NCBI GenBank assembly: GCA_963556495.2
Contig: OY747700.1
Coordinates: forward strand, 6,053,020 to 6,117,019
Origin: Valencia hispanica
Taxonomy: Eukaryota; Chordata; Actinopteri; Cyprinodontiformes; Valenciidae
DNA length: 64,000 bases
Direction of reading: 5' to 3'
The notes under the pieces are model-generated. The model did not search any database. It had not been told where the DNA came from and was given only the letters and a program-made list of their open reading frames with translations. Made by a program: the position numbers and the translations under genes. Position 1 is the first letter of the stretch, and each line of letters begins with the position of its first letter. Positions 46,880-60,030 of this stretch are shown here, in pieces.

Positions 46880-47520
46880 TGCTGGTCATTTACAGTGTTT
46901 ACCAGTAAGGGAGTTATCGGTCTTTGACAGTTGATGTATCGGGTGATTTGCATGATGGGATGGTTGAGTGTACACAACAACAGATGCTGTGATTGCTGTG
47001 TATGTGGAGTGCATAAACATGGACAAAATGGTTCACTCGTGTTGTGTGAAGGGCTGCCATAACAGGTCACACAATACAAGGAAACAAAAACGTTACAACC
47101 ATATAAGATTCTTTAGGTTTCCCGCTTGGAAAGTGATTTTGGACAGAAAATGGGAGAATGCCTCCAGCGATTTTTTCATTTTTGAACTGTTTACATCCCA
47201 AACACAAGACAATTTGTGATATCCAATGCGTTAGTTGGAGGCAGTAATGAAACGTCTGAGCGCCATATGTTTCCTTTGAGCTTGTATGGCTCAACATTGT
47301 CGATTTTAGAAAATTTCTGATTATGTCTATCCCTAGCCTCTTTTACAAGTTTATCTCTGTAAGGGATGCTTTCCTCCTTCTTCTTTTAATCCATGTGTGA
47401 GACTCCAGTGTGTGTGACATCGTAATGTATGTACCACAGACTTGCATGTAATCTAGCTGCCCTGCTGCCTGGACGAGCTGACCGGTTTGAACGTGCCATA
47501 AGACGGAGAGCAGTCATCTG
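46880..47520. mobile_element. Collapsed ISL2EU/Harbinger-like transposon (unit 2)
   Basis: Counterpart of 32560-33195. The THAP piece starts at ATG 47019 (HSCCVKGCHNRSH, FFRFPAW). The minus-strand YqaJ-like piece has a stop just after its ATG (near 47390) and other losses, so it is more decayed than in unit 1. Confidence 0.6.
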
Positions 47521-47919
47521 CACAACCGCAAGGATGCGCGATTCACCCAAAATAACCAATAACCCCAGAAAGTTTTGTCGCCAGATATGTTGTTAGTCAC
47601 CTTTTTTGAAGAAGAAACACCAGAGGGATCTAAAAAGTGACTACACATAGCGACAAAGTTGCAAAGTTAGAAACACTGTCTACAACTCACCACTCCTCCT
47701 CTCGTTGGCCTCTCCACTAAAACGGAAGCGTCAGCTCATGATAAGCCGGCCTAATGACAGCCAATTTACACTTCATGGTGTGGCTAACCCTCAACTCAAG
47801 CACAAGAGGCCCAAAGCATAAAAACAGATTTTATATAAAGGCGACTCGCATGCAGAAACAGTAAAATGAAAGATTAAATATCAGATTACTGCAGATACAA
47901 AACCTAGCGCGTTAAATTC

Positions 47920-48140
47920 AATTAAATTCAGTTTATTTATATAGTGCTGATTCACAACAGATGTCATCTCAAGGCACTTTTAAAGAAAAGTCCCAACATT
48001 CCAATCAGTTCTGAAGTTTTCTATCTAAAGAATCACAGCAGATTGTATAGTCATTGACTTGAGGTTGCTTCCCGTTGATGCAGACTTCCAACCACAGCAA
48101 TCCCTCACACTGAGCAAGCATGTAGCGACAGTGGATAATA
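47920..48140 (-). mobile_element. L2 LINE 3'-tail fragment (unit 2)
   Basis: Counterpart of 33601-33830, beginning with AATTCAATTAAATTCAGTTT. Confidence 0.88.
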
Positions 48141-48693
48141 AATATAAATATGGCTGTAATTAATTAATTGCAGTTTACGCAATAATTTGATGCCCCTAAA
48201 GATAATGTCAAACTTCCATGTCAAATCTTTCCCCCATGCTGAGAAATCAGGAAAGTTATGTTTTAAAGTTTGGCCTGTTCCCGTGGCTGCATAGAGGAGT
48301 GGCAACTCACTCTTTCACAAATTGTCTTATTTTATTACCTCATATTTTATAAGCATCATAAGTAAGATGTAGATTCTGTTTTTTTACTGGTGTTTGCTTT
48401 TCAAGCGGGATTACAGCGCACTGCTAGTCTAATGGTTCTGAAGAGCCGCGGTTTCTAACCCCCAAGTTTCTCTTGGTTTCATGTGTTATATTTTTATTTG
48501 ACCTATGATACCCTTTTGTATGCGTGAAAACAAAAGATGATTAGATGAGTAACTATTTTAGTATTTGTGTGGGACACTGTGGTGGGAGTGGTGCTCGTTC
48601 AGTTCAACTTCCCACTGCTGACCCTGGTCCAGCTATAGCTAGACCATTCTCATCTCAGAACACCAGCTTCACACCCATCTTCCAGTTGTCCTC

Positions 48694-48927
48694 ATGGCCT
48701 GCAAGTCAGCAGTCCAACACTCCAAGTGTCTGCCTGCCTGGCTCATGTTCGGGAGAGAGCTAAGGACCCCAGCCAAGCTGGCTTTTGAAAAGCCTGTCGA
48801 CGCACCAGAGGCACCATCAGGTCCATGCACAGCAAGGAAGTTGCAGGACAAATCCACACAATCTTATGGCCTGGACCAACAGGCAAAGGTGGGACTGCAA
48901 CAAAAGAGATATACAGTATTGGTATAA
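48694..48927 (+). pseudogene. Ty3/gypsy integrase fragment (unit 2)
   Basis: Counterpart of 34360-34601. Here PAWLMFGRELRTPAKLAFEK reads without a frameshift. Only this short C-terminal scrap remains. Confidence 0.6.
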
Positions 48928-49183
48928 CTACTAAAGAAAGGCTGGAATTGATCTATAGCCGAAAGACAAAAAAAGTGCCCTAAACAACCAGGTGTGGCTC
49001 TGGAGTGTCCCCTTATGCCCCTACACAGTTAGACTCAAAGCAGGTGCTGCCACATGCACCCTTCTTCTTCCCCTGAGCTCCTTATAGTTCCCTGCTACCT
49101 CTCAGTCCCAAGTGGCGCCGTTGACTGTCTCCTCACCTCAGAGAAGGTGTGTCCCCCTCAAGGATGAGAAAATTTTTAATGGA

Positions 49184-49580
49184 GGCCAGTGTAGTGATCA
49201 GTTGATAGCACTGTTGCCTTGCAGCCAGACGGCCTGGGTTCAAATCCCAGCCTGGGGTCTTTTTGCATGGGTCTTTCTGCATGGAGTTTGCATGTTCTCC
49301 CTGTTCTCCCTGTGCATGTGTGGGTTCTCTCTGGGTACTCCGGCTTCCTCCCACAGTCCAAAAACAGGACTGTCAGGGTAATTGGTCTCTCTAAATTGCT
49401 CTTAGGTATGTGTGTGGTTGTTTGTCCTGTTTGTCTCTATGTTGCCCTGCAATGGACTGGCGAACTGTCCAGGGCGTACCCTGCCTCTCACCCCCGTGAC
49501 TGCTGGAGATAGGCACCAGCCCCGGAACCCTGTATAGGATTGAGGGGGATAAGATACAGATAATGGATGGATGATTTTAA
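49184..49580 (+). mobile_element. tRNA-like teleost SINE (unit 2/3 junction)
   Basis: Counterpart of 34850-35245, same B box GGTTCAAATCC. The unit 2/3 junction lies in its tail at about 49532. Confidence 0.85.
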
Positions 49581-49926
49581 TAATAATGATAAGTTGGTCT
49601 ATATATATATATATATATATATATGTATTGAAAAGGAATAAGTTGATGAAGCTGACCAGTAATCAAAGTTTACAGTTTAACAAAGTTTTAAATGAGAAGA
49701 CGAATGAGCTGCTGCTGAGATCTCACGAGAGCTGTGCGTAAGTAATATGGCGGTAAACTGGTAAAACAAACAAACTCGGGTAAAAACAAACCATAACATT
49801 TGAGCCAAATATAGCAAACGTTTAATAATAATAACCATTATTTTGTTTTTCTCCATAAACCAACTGGACGAGGAAACCTTGCACAGCCTGGAAAGCTACT
49901 TGGACGAGTGCTTTGACAACATTGTT

Positions 49927-50712
49927 ATGGGCAAGCCACAGAAATCCACCTCTGCTATGCCGACAAGCACACCATCACAGAAACGCACCCGTTCTGAGGC
50001 CAGCACCTCCACTATCTCTCTAGAGAAAAGCTACAGCGATGTCCTGGACTCAATAGATAAGAAGCTAACCAGCCTAGACGCCCGTCTGGTCCTGGTTGAG
50101 GTTCTCCACAAAAAGTTTCAAGCTCTAAGGCAATCCCTGGAGTTCAGCCAACAACAGGTAGTATCGCTCGCTGCAGAAAACCAAACGCTTAGGGAGAGTG
50201 TAAAGAAACTCACCGAGGGGATGACGCAGCTGTCCGGAGAAAGTAAGAGGATGAAAGAAACTATCTTGGATATACAGGCCAGGGGAATGCGGGACAATCT
50301 TGTTTTTTCCAGGATCCCAGAACAGGCTGAGGAAGACGCTGAATCCACCGTCCGAGATTTTCTCCAAATTCAGTTAAAGCTCCCAAGAGACACGGTAAAA
50401 AACATCACTTTTTACCGCGTCCACCGCCTAGGAGGTAAGAAGCCCAACAACAGCCGGCCGCGACCAATTGTTGCTAAATTCGAGCCTTACAAGCAAAAAG
50501 AGCAGGTCAGAGGCCAGGGCAGAGAGCTGCGAGGAATGAATTACAGCGTTAATGATCAATATCCGAAGGAGATCCTGGATAGAAGGCGCGTTTTGTTCCC
50601 AATCAGAAAGAAATATATCAGTGAAGGCACCAGAGCTACAGTAGCGGTAGATAAACTGTATGTTAATGGGCAGCTGTTCAGGGACCCCCAGCTTACTCCT
50701 TGGCTTTATTAG
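49927..50712 (+). CDS. LINE ORF1 RNA-binding chaperone, open (261 aa)
   Basis: This is an L1-type ORF1 protein, which binds element RNA and forms the ribonucleoprotein used in retrotransposition. The reading frame is intact from ATG 49927 to TAG 50710-50712 and is open 28 codons further upstream without an ATG. Order: a Ser/Thr-rich N-terminus, a coiled coil (about residues 40-115), an RRM-like core with DNLVFSRIPEQ and PRPIVAKFEPYKQKE, and a C-terminal domain ending in DPQLTPWLY. It is somewhat short for the family, so part of the N-terminus may be missing. ORF2 of this copy is broken, so the element could not move on its own. Confidence 0.85.
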   Translation: MGKPQKSTSAMPTSTPSQKRTRSEASTSTISLEKSYSDVLDSIDKKLTSLDARLVLVEVLHKKFQALRQSLEFSQQQVVSLAAENQTLRESVKKLTEGMTQLSGESKRMKETILDIQARGMRDNLVFSRIPEQAEEDAESTVRDFLQIQLKLPRDTVKNITFYRVHRLGGKKPNNSRPRPIVAKFEPYKQKEQVRGQGRELRGMNYSVNDQYPKEILDRRRVLFPIRKKYISEGTRATVAVDKLYVNGQLFRDPQLTPWLY

Positions 50713-51116
50713 TCATGTAACACTGGCTAGATAAGAGTTGTTTTATCAGTCAACTATAATGTAATGTTAGCACAGCTCAATAAAGTTGTTTACATTACTC
50801 AATGTGGGCGGGGCCAGGGCTAAGCACTGGGATACTGGCTCTTTTTTCTTTTCTCATCTTCACATGTCTGTCACCAAATGTCTTTGTCACTCCTTTTTCC
50901 TTCTTTTATCACTCACACACACACAGAATTTTTTCATAACATAACTATTTCTTTCTCTCTCACCCTTCACACCTTCAAAACTTTCTTCTATTTCTCTCTT
51001 TCTTATATCTCGGCTTTTGGATTTTCAATCAGGCAACCCCAAGCACAAACTAATACTACACCTGTGTTTATCTGTTTCTATGGTGATATGGACTTTAAAA
51101 CTTTTGTCTCAAAACT

Positions 51117-54100
51117 ATGGCTACTATAGGGTTTGTCACGTGGAATGTTCATGGAGCTGGCACCAGAGAGAAAAGAGTTAAGATTTTTAACCAGCTTAAA
51201 AGATTGAAGGCAGATGTCGTCTTATTACAAGAAACCCATAAATCTACCTCAGCTGCAGATGATCTTAAATCCCCTGAGTTTCCTAATGTGTTTTCTGCAT
51301 GCTATAACTCTAGACAAAGGGGAGTAGAAACATTAATAAATAAAAATGTAAATTTTACAGTAATAGATACAGTTACAGATCCAGAGGGTAGATTTATTAT
51401 AGTAAAACTATCTTTACATAACCAAAAGTTATGTATTGTCAGTATATATGGTCCAAATGTTGATGACCCCTCATTCTTTCATTCCTTCTTCTCGGTGCTC
51501 CTTGAACACATGGATTGCTCACTTCTTCTTGGGGGCGACCTCAACTTTGGTTTAAATGAAGAAATAGACAGGCTCAGCACAGCAGGGACTCAGCGCAGCT
51601 GGGAATCTATAGATATAGTCAAACAGTACATGAGCGATTATGGGCTTTTTGTGATGCATGGCGATCTCTTCACCCCAATGACAAAAAATATACTTTCTTC
51701 TCAAATGTCCACCATTCATATTCTCGACTGGATTATTTGTTAGTCAGCAGCTCACTGTTGACTGACATTTCAGACACTGAGATACACCCTATAGCTGTTA
51801 GCGATCATGCTCCTGTTTCTCTAACTTTAGTAAATAAAAGAGAAACACCTCAAAGCAAAAATTGGAGATTTAATATATCCTTACTTAAGGATAAAGAATT
51901 TATTAAACATTTTTAAAAAGAGTGGGCCTCATATTTAGAATATAACGACCTCCCTGGTACGTCGCCATCCATTCTTTGGGAGGCAGGAAAAGCTGTGATT
52001 AGAGGTAAAATAATCTCATTCTCATCAAATAAAAAGAAAATGGAAAAAAACGTATTCAGGAATTAGAAGAAACTATTAATTCATTAGAAGCTTCTTTAGA
52101 TGAGGAGAGACTAGGCAAAATCCGTAAAGCAAAGCTAGAATTAAATCAAATTATTAATAAACAGACCCAGTTCTTAATTCAAAGACCTAGGATGGAAAAC
52201 TTTGAACAAGTTAATAAATCAGGTAGATTTTTGGCTAACCAGCTTAAAATTAATAAAGAAAAAACAACTATATCTGCTATTAAAGATCAGACCGGGAATA
52301 CAGTATATGATCCCGGAAGAATAAACAACACATTTAAAGAATTTTACAAGGCTTTATACTCACCAGAGATAAATCCATCAGATCATGAAATTGAACAATT
52401 TTTGGATAACATAACACTACCTAAATTATCTGAAAGTCAAGCGATGGCACTGGATTCACACTAACAGCGGCTGAACTCCAGGAGGCCCTCCAAGGCATGC
52501 CCAATAAAAAGGCTCCAGGCCCAGATGGATTTCCAGCAGAGTTCTATAAAGAATTCTAGAATATTCTGGCACCAACATTCCACAGAAATCTGCAGGAAAC
52601 CAAGGAAAATCGCCAACTCCCACCAAATATGAATTCTGCCTACATTAGTCTTCTACTAAAATCAGGTAAAGACCCTTTGTTTCCCACCAGCTATCATCCC
52701 ATATCCCTCATTAATGTTGATCTTAAAATAATCTGCAAAGCCCTCGCAAAAAGGATAGAGAAAGTAACCCCTCTTATAATACATCCTGATCAAACTGGTT
52801 TCATTAAAGGGAGACATTCATCCACAAATTCACGTAGATTAATAGATTTAATAGATTTTTCTTACTGTAAAAACATTACAACTAATATATTATCTTTAGA
52901 TGCAGAAAAAGTATTTGATAGAGTTAACTGGAAATTCTTATTTGTAACCTTACATAAATTTGGCTTTGGAAATTCTTTTATAAACTGGTTGAAAATATTA
53001 TACAGTTCACCAACAGCATGTATCAGGACTAATAACCAAACATCACCTAGGTTTTATCTTCAGAGAGGTACCATGCAGGGATGTCCTCTCTCTCCCTCCC
53101 TGTTCGCTATTTTTATTGAACCACTAGCTGCAGCAATCAGGCAAACTCACAATATTAAAGGCATAAAATGCAAAAAACATAGAACATAAAATCAGTCTTT
53201 ATGCAGATGATGTATTACTTTTTCTCCAGCATTCACAAACCTCTTTCTCTCAGGCAATCGGGTTGATAAACTCTTACTCAAACGTTTCAGATTATTCTAT
53301 AAATTGGTTCAAATCTACAGTTCTTCCAATCAATTGTTCTGTCCAGAATCCATCTAATACACAACTGCAGTCAGGGAATATTACCTATTTAGGTATCAAT
53401 GTCTCACCAAGACTGGCAGATTTAATAAAGCTAAACTACATCCCACTTTTAAAAATGTGGAAGATGATCTTGCTAGATGGAAATCCCTACCCATATCACT
53501 TATGGGAAGGGTTGCTTCAATAAAAATGATGGTCTTGCCCAGAATCAACTACTTATTCTCAATGATCCCAAGTAAACCATCACTAGACTGGTTTAGATCT
53601 CTGGACTCCTCTATCTCTAAATTTCTTTGGAAAGATAAACCCCCACGTATCAGCTTAAAAACACTGCAGAAGACCAAAGAAAAAGGAGGTCTAGATCTAC
53701 CAAACTTCCATTATTATTTCTTAGCCAACAGGCTCCAATGCATCTCAAGATGGTTAAAACATAGCTACCTAGACGAGTCCTGGATAGACGTAGAACAGAC
53801 ACTATGTAATAAGATAAAACTTTCAGACCTACCATTTATTAGCTCAAATATAAAACAATATGAATGCTTTAAAAGCCTAAATATCAGCTCCTCTCTGACA
53901 GCATGGTGGGAGTTTCTAAGAATGACAGAGTCCACAATAATCCCATGCAGACGTACACCCATCTGGAATAACCCCGACATCTTGCAAAAAAAATGTATGA
54001 TAAGTTTTCCAGTCTGGAGGTGCAATTGAATTGAATACCTGGAACATATATTTGAAGGAACAGACTTTATCCCATTTAATACATTAATTACACAATATGG

Positions 54101-54775
54101 AATTTATAAAAACAAATTCTTAGAATATCAACAAATTAAATCTATTATTAAAGGTAAATTTAGGCTCAATACAGCCGAATTACAAATTCCAGCAAGAGTT
54201 TTAGATTTTCTTAATCTCATCCCCCCCATATTGCTGTCTAAAATATACAAAACTTTATCTACATTAGATGAATCAATAGCCATCCCTATTTCAAAATGGG
54301 AGGTGGATTTATCAGCCAGCTTTGACTAAAACGTCTGGTCTCAGAAATGTTTAAGAACCTTTAAAATAACAAAAAATCCTCATTTGCAATTAATACAATA
54401 CAAAATCCTTCATAGAGTACACTATACAGGTCAACGAATGTTTAGGGTGGGTTTTACATTGTCTAATACCTGCTTACAATGCACAAGCAATATACCAGAT
54501 ACTTATGTTCATGCTCTTTGGTTCTGTCCACCATCTCTCTCAATTTGCTTGTTAGGAAATTTAAATGATGTCACCATGGACACAAAGTCAGTTCTAATGG
54601 TTCACATTGCTTATGCATCGCTAAGAAAACTATCCTCCTGAACTGTAAAAATAAAAAAGCTCTTAATATTAATCAGTATAGAAATCTCTTGTTGGACCAT
54701 ATTGGTCTTGAGATGGCCTCTGGCTCCATATCTGATCAATCTCTCTGGGCTCCTTTGATCAGCTCCATCACCTAG
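51117..54775 (+). pseudogene. LINE ORF2 endonuclease/reverse transcriptase (multiple breaks)
   Basis: Counterpart of 36924-40584. The endonuclease runs open from ATG 51117 to about 51650, where two extra T shift the frame. Further breaks are a TAA near 51915, a frameshift in the A-run near 52050, a stop at about 52462, TAG near 52557, an extra A near 53172 just before the catalytic YADD (53200-53211), and frameshifts near 53455 and 54030. The LDAEK Ala is Val here. The TAA at 39366 of copy 1 is absent (TCA), so the two copies decayed partly independently after duplication. Confidence 0.92.
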
Positions 54776-57700
54776 TGGGGGTGGGGGGCACCTGGTTTTG
54801 TCGTTTGGAATACTGTTGCTGATGTGGGGGTTTTGGGGTTTGAGGCGTCTGGGGGGGACCCCAGGGGGTGGGATCACTGGGCGGATGGGGCGCTGGACGT
54901 CGTGGCCGGCCTGGGGTTGGGCTTTGGGTGGTAACTCCTCATGGCTGCATGCAGTGCCTAATGGGGGTTGCACTGGCAGACATGGGTTACTGGCCTGGTG
55001 GCCGTGCTGCGCCTGGGTAGGGTCTGGGGTGGTCCTGGGGATTCGGGGCTCTGGGGCGCCGCGCCCCCTAGCTGTGGTCCTGGCTCGGGGTCGGCCGGTG
55101 TGGGGTCTCTGTTGCCTGTGGGGGTCGGGGCCGGCCGGCGGCCGGCATGTGCAGCCGCCTCTCTCTTTTTCTCTGGGCCGATTGTCATCGCCGGTCCCTG
55201 TATGGCGTCTCGCCTTGTTTGCTGGTTGGGGTGCCTGGCTGCTGGTCGCGGCGGCTGGGTGGCATTTCTGGGCCGGATCATTCCTTTTTCGCACTGGACT
55301 TGGATCCTGGGTCTTGGTCTTTATGCGGGGCGCTGGGGTCGGGCATTTGGCCGGGTTCGGTCGGACTTGCGGGTGGACTGGCCGGGTGGTGGGCGTGCAG
55401 GGCAGGTGGGTGGGGCGCTGGGTTTGGTCTCCTGCCGGGCCGTTGAGCAGCACTGGTCGCTCCACAAGGAATGGGACAGGTGGATGTCGGCCTGGTGGGT
55501 CGGCCGCCCGGCTCATCGGTTTGCTCCTGGTCTGGGCAGGTACGTCGCCGTGGTTCGGGCTACGGGGGCCTCTGGTGTGCGTGTGGCGCTGGGGGCCTCC
55601 TTTGCTGGCGGGGAGGCTGTTGCTGTGTAGCGACAGGTGCTCTCCCCCTACGAGGGCACTTGGACGGGGGGGAGTGGTGTGCGGGGGGGGACGAACTCAA
55701 CCTGGGTGTCTAGTGTCTTTTGTGTTTTGAGAGTAGAGCGAATGTCAGGGTGGGTTTAGTTCCCCTTCTGGGATGGGGCTGGGGGGACTGCCTTGGGGTC
55801 CGTGGGGCTCTGCGGTGCTGTGGCCGTGGGCCCCGGGTCGAACGTGCCATGGCCTCCCTCCCCTGGTGGATCCCGGTGAACAGCGGTGCCTTTTGGGGTC
55901 AGTGGGGGAGCTGGCTCCCTGGGAAGACATTTTGTCTCCCAGTCCTTTCCCTCCCCATCCCCGGACACCTCTGTCCACCCGCTCCATCACTTTACCACTC
56001 ATATAGGGTCTTGGGGCATTGGCACATCACTGGGCTGCGAGGAGGGGCTTCCCTCCTCGCTATCCCTTGGCGTCCTGGGTCCCAATTTTAATATACAACT
56101 TAGACACTCCCACTTATAACATTCTCACGCGACACATATTTAAGGACTTTGGGGTGGGCACACTTTTCGGCATCCAGAGGGGGAGCGGTTCAATCAGCTT
56201 CACCTCTGGTGCCGGTGCCCTCTGTTAAACCACATATAGACACTGAGGGCTCGGGGTGGGTGGTGGGGGATGGGTGGCTGCCTTCCCCACATCCCACCCC
56301 CCTGTTTTAAATGCACATTATAACAACACGCATCAACACCTTACTCGAGCGGGAGGATGGAGGCTAGGGGTCTTTTCACACCCCTGTTCGCTACGGGCCA
56401 TCAGGGGTTGGGGTCCGGAGGAGGAACAAGTGGTCTGGTTGGGGTCCTGGGCTGTCGGGCTGCTTTGCCACTGTGGGGCCCTTAACGGTCTGCTTGTCTC
56501 CGTCCTAGAAGGTAGGGGGTCCATCTCCTGGGTCCGGGGGCTGGTGGCTCTACTGGGGCATCGGTACCTGGACCTGGGAGCATAAAGTGTGTATGGGGTG
56601 TGTGAGTGAGGGTACAGCGTCATTTTTTTGGGTGTCTTGGTGAGTCAGAGAGAATGTATGGGTTTAAGAAGGAGGGAACGTATGACTGTGTCTATATGTC
56701 TTTGTCTACCTGTCAGGTTGGAGCTTGGTCTGCCCCCTCGCCTGGCGCACCTCAGGCCTTACACTTAATGGGGGGCCTATCTCCCCTCCGTCACTCCCCG
56801 CCGGTGACGGGGGCCCCTGCCTGCCTGTGCATCGGTGGTCAATCCAGTTCGGACCTGGTGCGTGCCTGACCGGCCCTTTTAGGGGTGCCAGGTTTGGGAT
56901 TGTTGGGTGGTGCCTGCTCGGTGGCTCAGCGGGATGCAGATCCGGCGTCTCTGTTCGTTCGATCGCCTGTTCTGTGCGCACCGTGCGTGGTCGGTTTATT
57001 GGCGGGTTGGACCGGCCCTCGTTGGATGCCTGGTCTCGAAGCTCTGCGTTGCGCGGGATCAGGACCCGGGAGCTGGTACAACTTGGCGGCCTAGGGATGC
57101 TGTCCGTCCCCTGCGCCTATCGGTGGGGTGCCCCGACGTAGGGCAGGCGTGGGGCGCTGGGATGTTGGCGGTGGGGAACGGCCTAGGGTGGTGCGGCGCG
57201 TGGCGGCCGGCCGCGGCCCCTGCAGTGCCGGGGGCCCCTCGTCGGCCGGTCCCTTGTCGGGTCCCTGCTGGGGGGTGGGGTGCCCCTGGGCCCCGGCGCT
57301 CCCGGTCCATTGACCGGCCCGCCCTGGCGCGGCCGGTTGCCGGCTGGGCCTGTGGGCTCGTCACTGCTGCCCTCTGGGCCCGTGCATAGTGGCTTGCTGG
57401 ACGTTCCCCTGGGGTTCTCCTTTGCTCCACTCTTGGGGGATGGGGTCGTCCCCGCCCGGGTCCGCCTAGGGCTCTGGAGGTCCTTTGCACGTCTTTGCTC
57501 CGATCTCCTTCATGTCTGCATCGATTCCTGGGAGATGGATTGATGCCTGCTCACACCAACTATCGAACACTCTTATGGAGAAACGTTATATGCACCAGCA
57601 TGCTAACACACACACATAGATGTGGGGTCTCTGGTGTTTAAGGATATATTCTTGGGCTGAGGTTATCATTACTAGAGCTTGATTAATCGGTACCATGAGT

Positions 57701-57960
57701 TTTTCTGTTTGATTTGTTTTGTCGATGTTCCTTTATCGTGTTTTGTTTTGTTTTTCCCCCTCTCTCTGCCGTCCTGTGGGTATGGAGGCAGACTTCAATG
57801 TCTTCCTGTGTTTTCTTTGTTCCCCTTCCTCTCTTGTATTTTCAGCTCACTCTCTCTCTCTTGACTTTTTGTTTCCTACCTCTCTTCATCTTCCTTCTTT
57901 CATCTCCTTAATTTTCTGTCTCCGTGTCCATAACATCAGGAAATAAAAACCCCAACAATT
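54776..57960 (+). other. G-rich 3' region of the LINE (copy 2)
   Basis: As in copy 1, but about 85 bp longer near 55786-55900 and about 185 bp longer near 57195-57380. Both extra blocks are GC-rich. Overlapping open frames (plus 54798-55730, minus 55516-54611) are compositional and not supported as genes. Confidence 0.8.
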
Positions 57961-58151
57961 CAAAAGAAAAAAAAATAATAATAATTTTAAAAAAGAAAAA
58001 GAAAAAAAAGAAAATGTTACTGTTAAGTCTAAAACGACACATCCCAGTGAATCGTTTGTGCCTTTTCTCTTCTGATAATAACAGAATGAGCAGTCTTGAT
58101 TAAATGTTACCATTTGACTTAATAAACTGTACTTGCAAATAGTGTTAAGAC

Positions 58152-59488
58152 TGTTGAGGCCATTGCCTTTTACTGAACGAACTGCATCTCCTAGCATCCT
58201 TTCACTGAACGAAATGCATCTCCCAGCATCTCATTGGTCTGTGGCCAGTGATGACATCACAGAGTTGATAAATGCAAAATTTTGATACTCGTCTTTTGGT
58301 TCCTACCAGCGGAGCCGCAAAAAGACGCTTTAATCCATTGTTAGCATTTTTCTTTTTTTCATTCACACCTGCTGGACCAGGAAGAACTCCCCCTTTTAAA
58401 CTTCGAAGTGAAGAGGCCGAGCAAACAGAATTCCCTGTACAGTTAACCAGCGAGTCCGCTGGCCTCTGAGTTCTGTTGAAAACAGGCCTGAGTCCCTCAG
58501 CGCCTAAAGTCGGACGTCTGCTTTTCTGACCTCGGTTTTTGCACACAGCCGCTCCTTTAAACTGTACACTTTCAAGTCGTTCTACGTTCTTCGTCGTGGA
58601 GTGTGGAGAGAGTCATCACCAAGTAGGATTAGCCTGGTTTATGTCTGTTAGGTCTGGGTAGAGGAGATTAGGTCTAGGATTCATATATCCATTTTCTATT
58701 GGTTAAAATAAATCTGTCAACTTGTTAACCACTGTTATTCTTGGTCGTCTGTTGCTGTACACCGACCCTGAATGTGCATGCTTTTTGTGTTTTATTATTT
58801 GACTTTGGTTGCAACCAGAAGCAGTATATTATATTGTTTTATTTTCCGGCTTGTTTTATTGTCCGCTGCGATCGGCGCGTGTCTGTTTAGACAGGCCGCA
58901 TGGCCTCAGTTGATCCCCTTTCTCCGTCACCCCCGTTTCTTTTGTCCAAGCCACCATTGCTAATTAAAACTAGCCATTGTTGAATCGCCACATGGTCTTC
59001 CTTTGTCTCCCTTTATGAACCAATCGTGCCAATTGATAAGGCTTGGGTTATTGATCGCATTGAGGGGGTAAACTGAACCCCCCTCATTCGCTCGCACACG
59101 CACACACACACACACACACACAGCCGCACACACACGCCCCCTTCCCTCGACGTTAACTTTGTTCTATATTTTTGCATGCGTTCGAATAGATGGCAATTAT
59201 AAATGAAATGTAATCTGTAAGGTAACCTATTTAATTAATAAATTCCATTAATTATCGAGAAGTTTCCTGTGCTATTTCAGTGTGTGCTGTAAAGTTTGTT
59301 AAATCCCCACGGACGAACTCCGCCCTTTCAGAAGAGACTGACTGTCTGGTTTAATTAGAAGTATCTCATTTATGAGGTTGGTGCCCCGATGACCTTTAAT
59401 AAAACAGGTTAAACTCGAACGTCATCAATAATTATAGTAATATTTAATTATTGATTATAATTATTGATGCTCAGAAAACAGACAACAT
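58152..59488. mobile_element. Solo-LTR-like insertion, 1.34 kb (copy 2)
   Basis: Counterpart of 43740-45098, beginning TGTTGAGG and ending AGACAACA. The right flank differs from unit 2 by an extra AT-rich stretch of about 20 bp. Confidence 0.6.
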
Positions 59489-60030
59489 TTTTTAAATTAA
59501 TAGGTACTACAATACTTTAAACAATAAATTGATAAATGACAACAATAAAATTGCTCATTTTATTAATCTGTTTTGATAATTAATTTATTAGGCTGTTTTC
59601 ATAATCAGGAGATTGCATGCAGAATATTGGTGCCAGTGGTTTGTACAGATAAATAATTAAATACAGAAAATATTTGAGAACTACTGTACTGTACTGTACT
59701 GTGTCTGTCTTTCTTTATTATCTTAATATTTACACATTTAGCTAACACATAGGTTATACCTATGTTTGCTATAACTCTATATTTAGATATAGGATGCTAT
59801 TTAAACTTTTTACCAAACATTTAGACATTCAAGAAACATTGTTTTATTTGTGGGAAGAAAAGCAATTATAAAAAGTTTTTTTTTAAACTCCACAATTCCT
59901 GCTATGAGAGGATAAATATCTTAAAATAGTGCTGATATCTTTTGAGTGTGTAACTTTACAAACACACCAACAGTTTCAGTATTTAACAGATGAATTCCTT
60001 CACTGAATCACTGAACAGAAGTAAACATTT

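Larger units (their letters stand above)
49695..58011 (+). mobile_element. L1/Tx1-like LINE, 8.3 kb (copy 2)
   Basis: Same element at the same position as copy 1, so it was duplicated with the unit rather than inserted twice. It ends in an A-rich tail (about 57960-58011) followed by AAATG, which matches the AAATG just before the 5' end (49690-49694), a possible 5-bp target duplication. Confidence 0.9.

Noticed and set aside
54798..55730. 310-codon Gly/Trp-rich open frame on the plus strand
   Set aside because: Broken in copy 1, low-complexity composition, no domain; a composition artefact.
58272..58469. 65-codon open frame in the LTR-like insertion (also 43860-44063)
   Set aside because: Present in both copies only because of duplication; no known domain.
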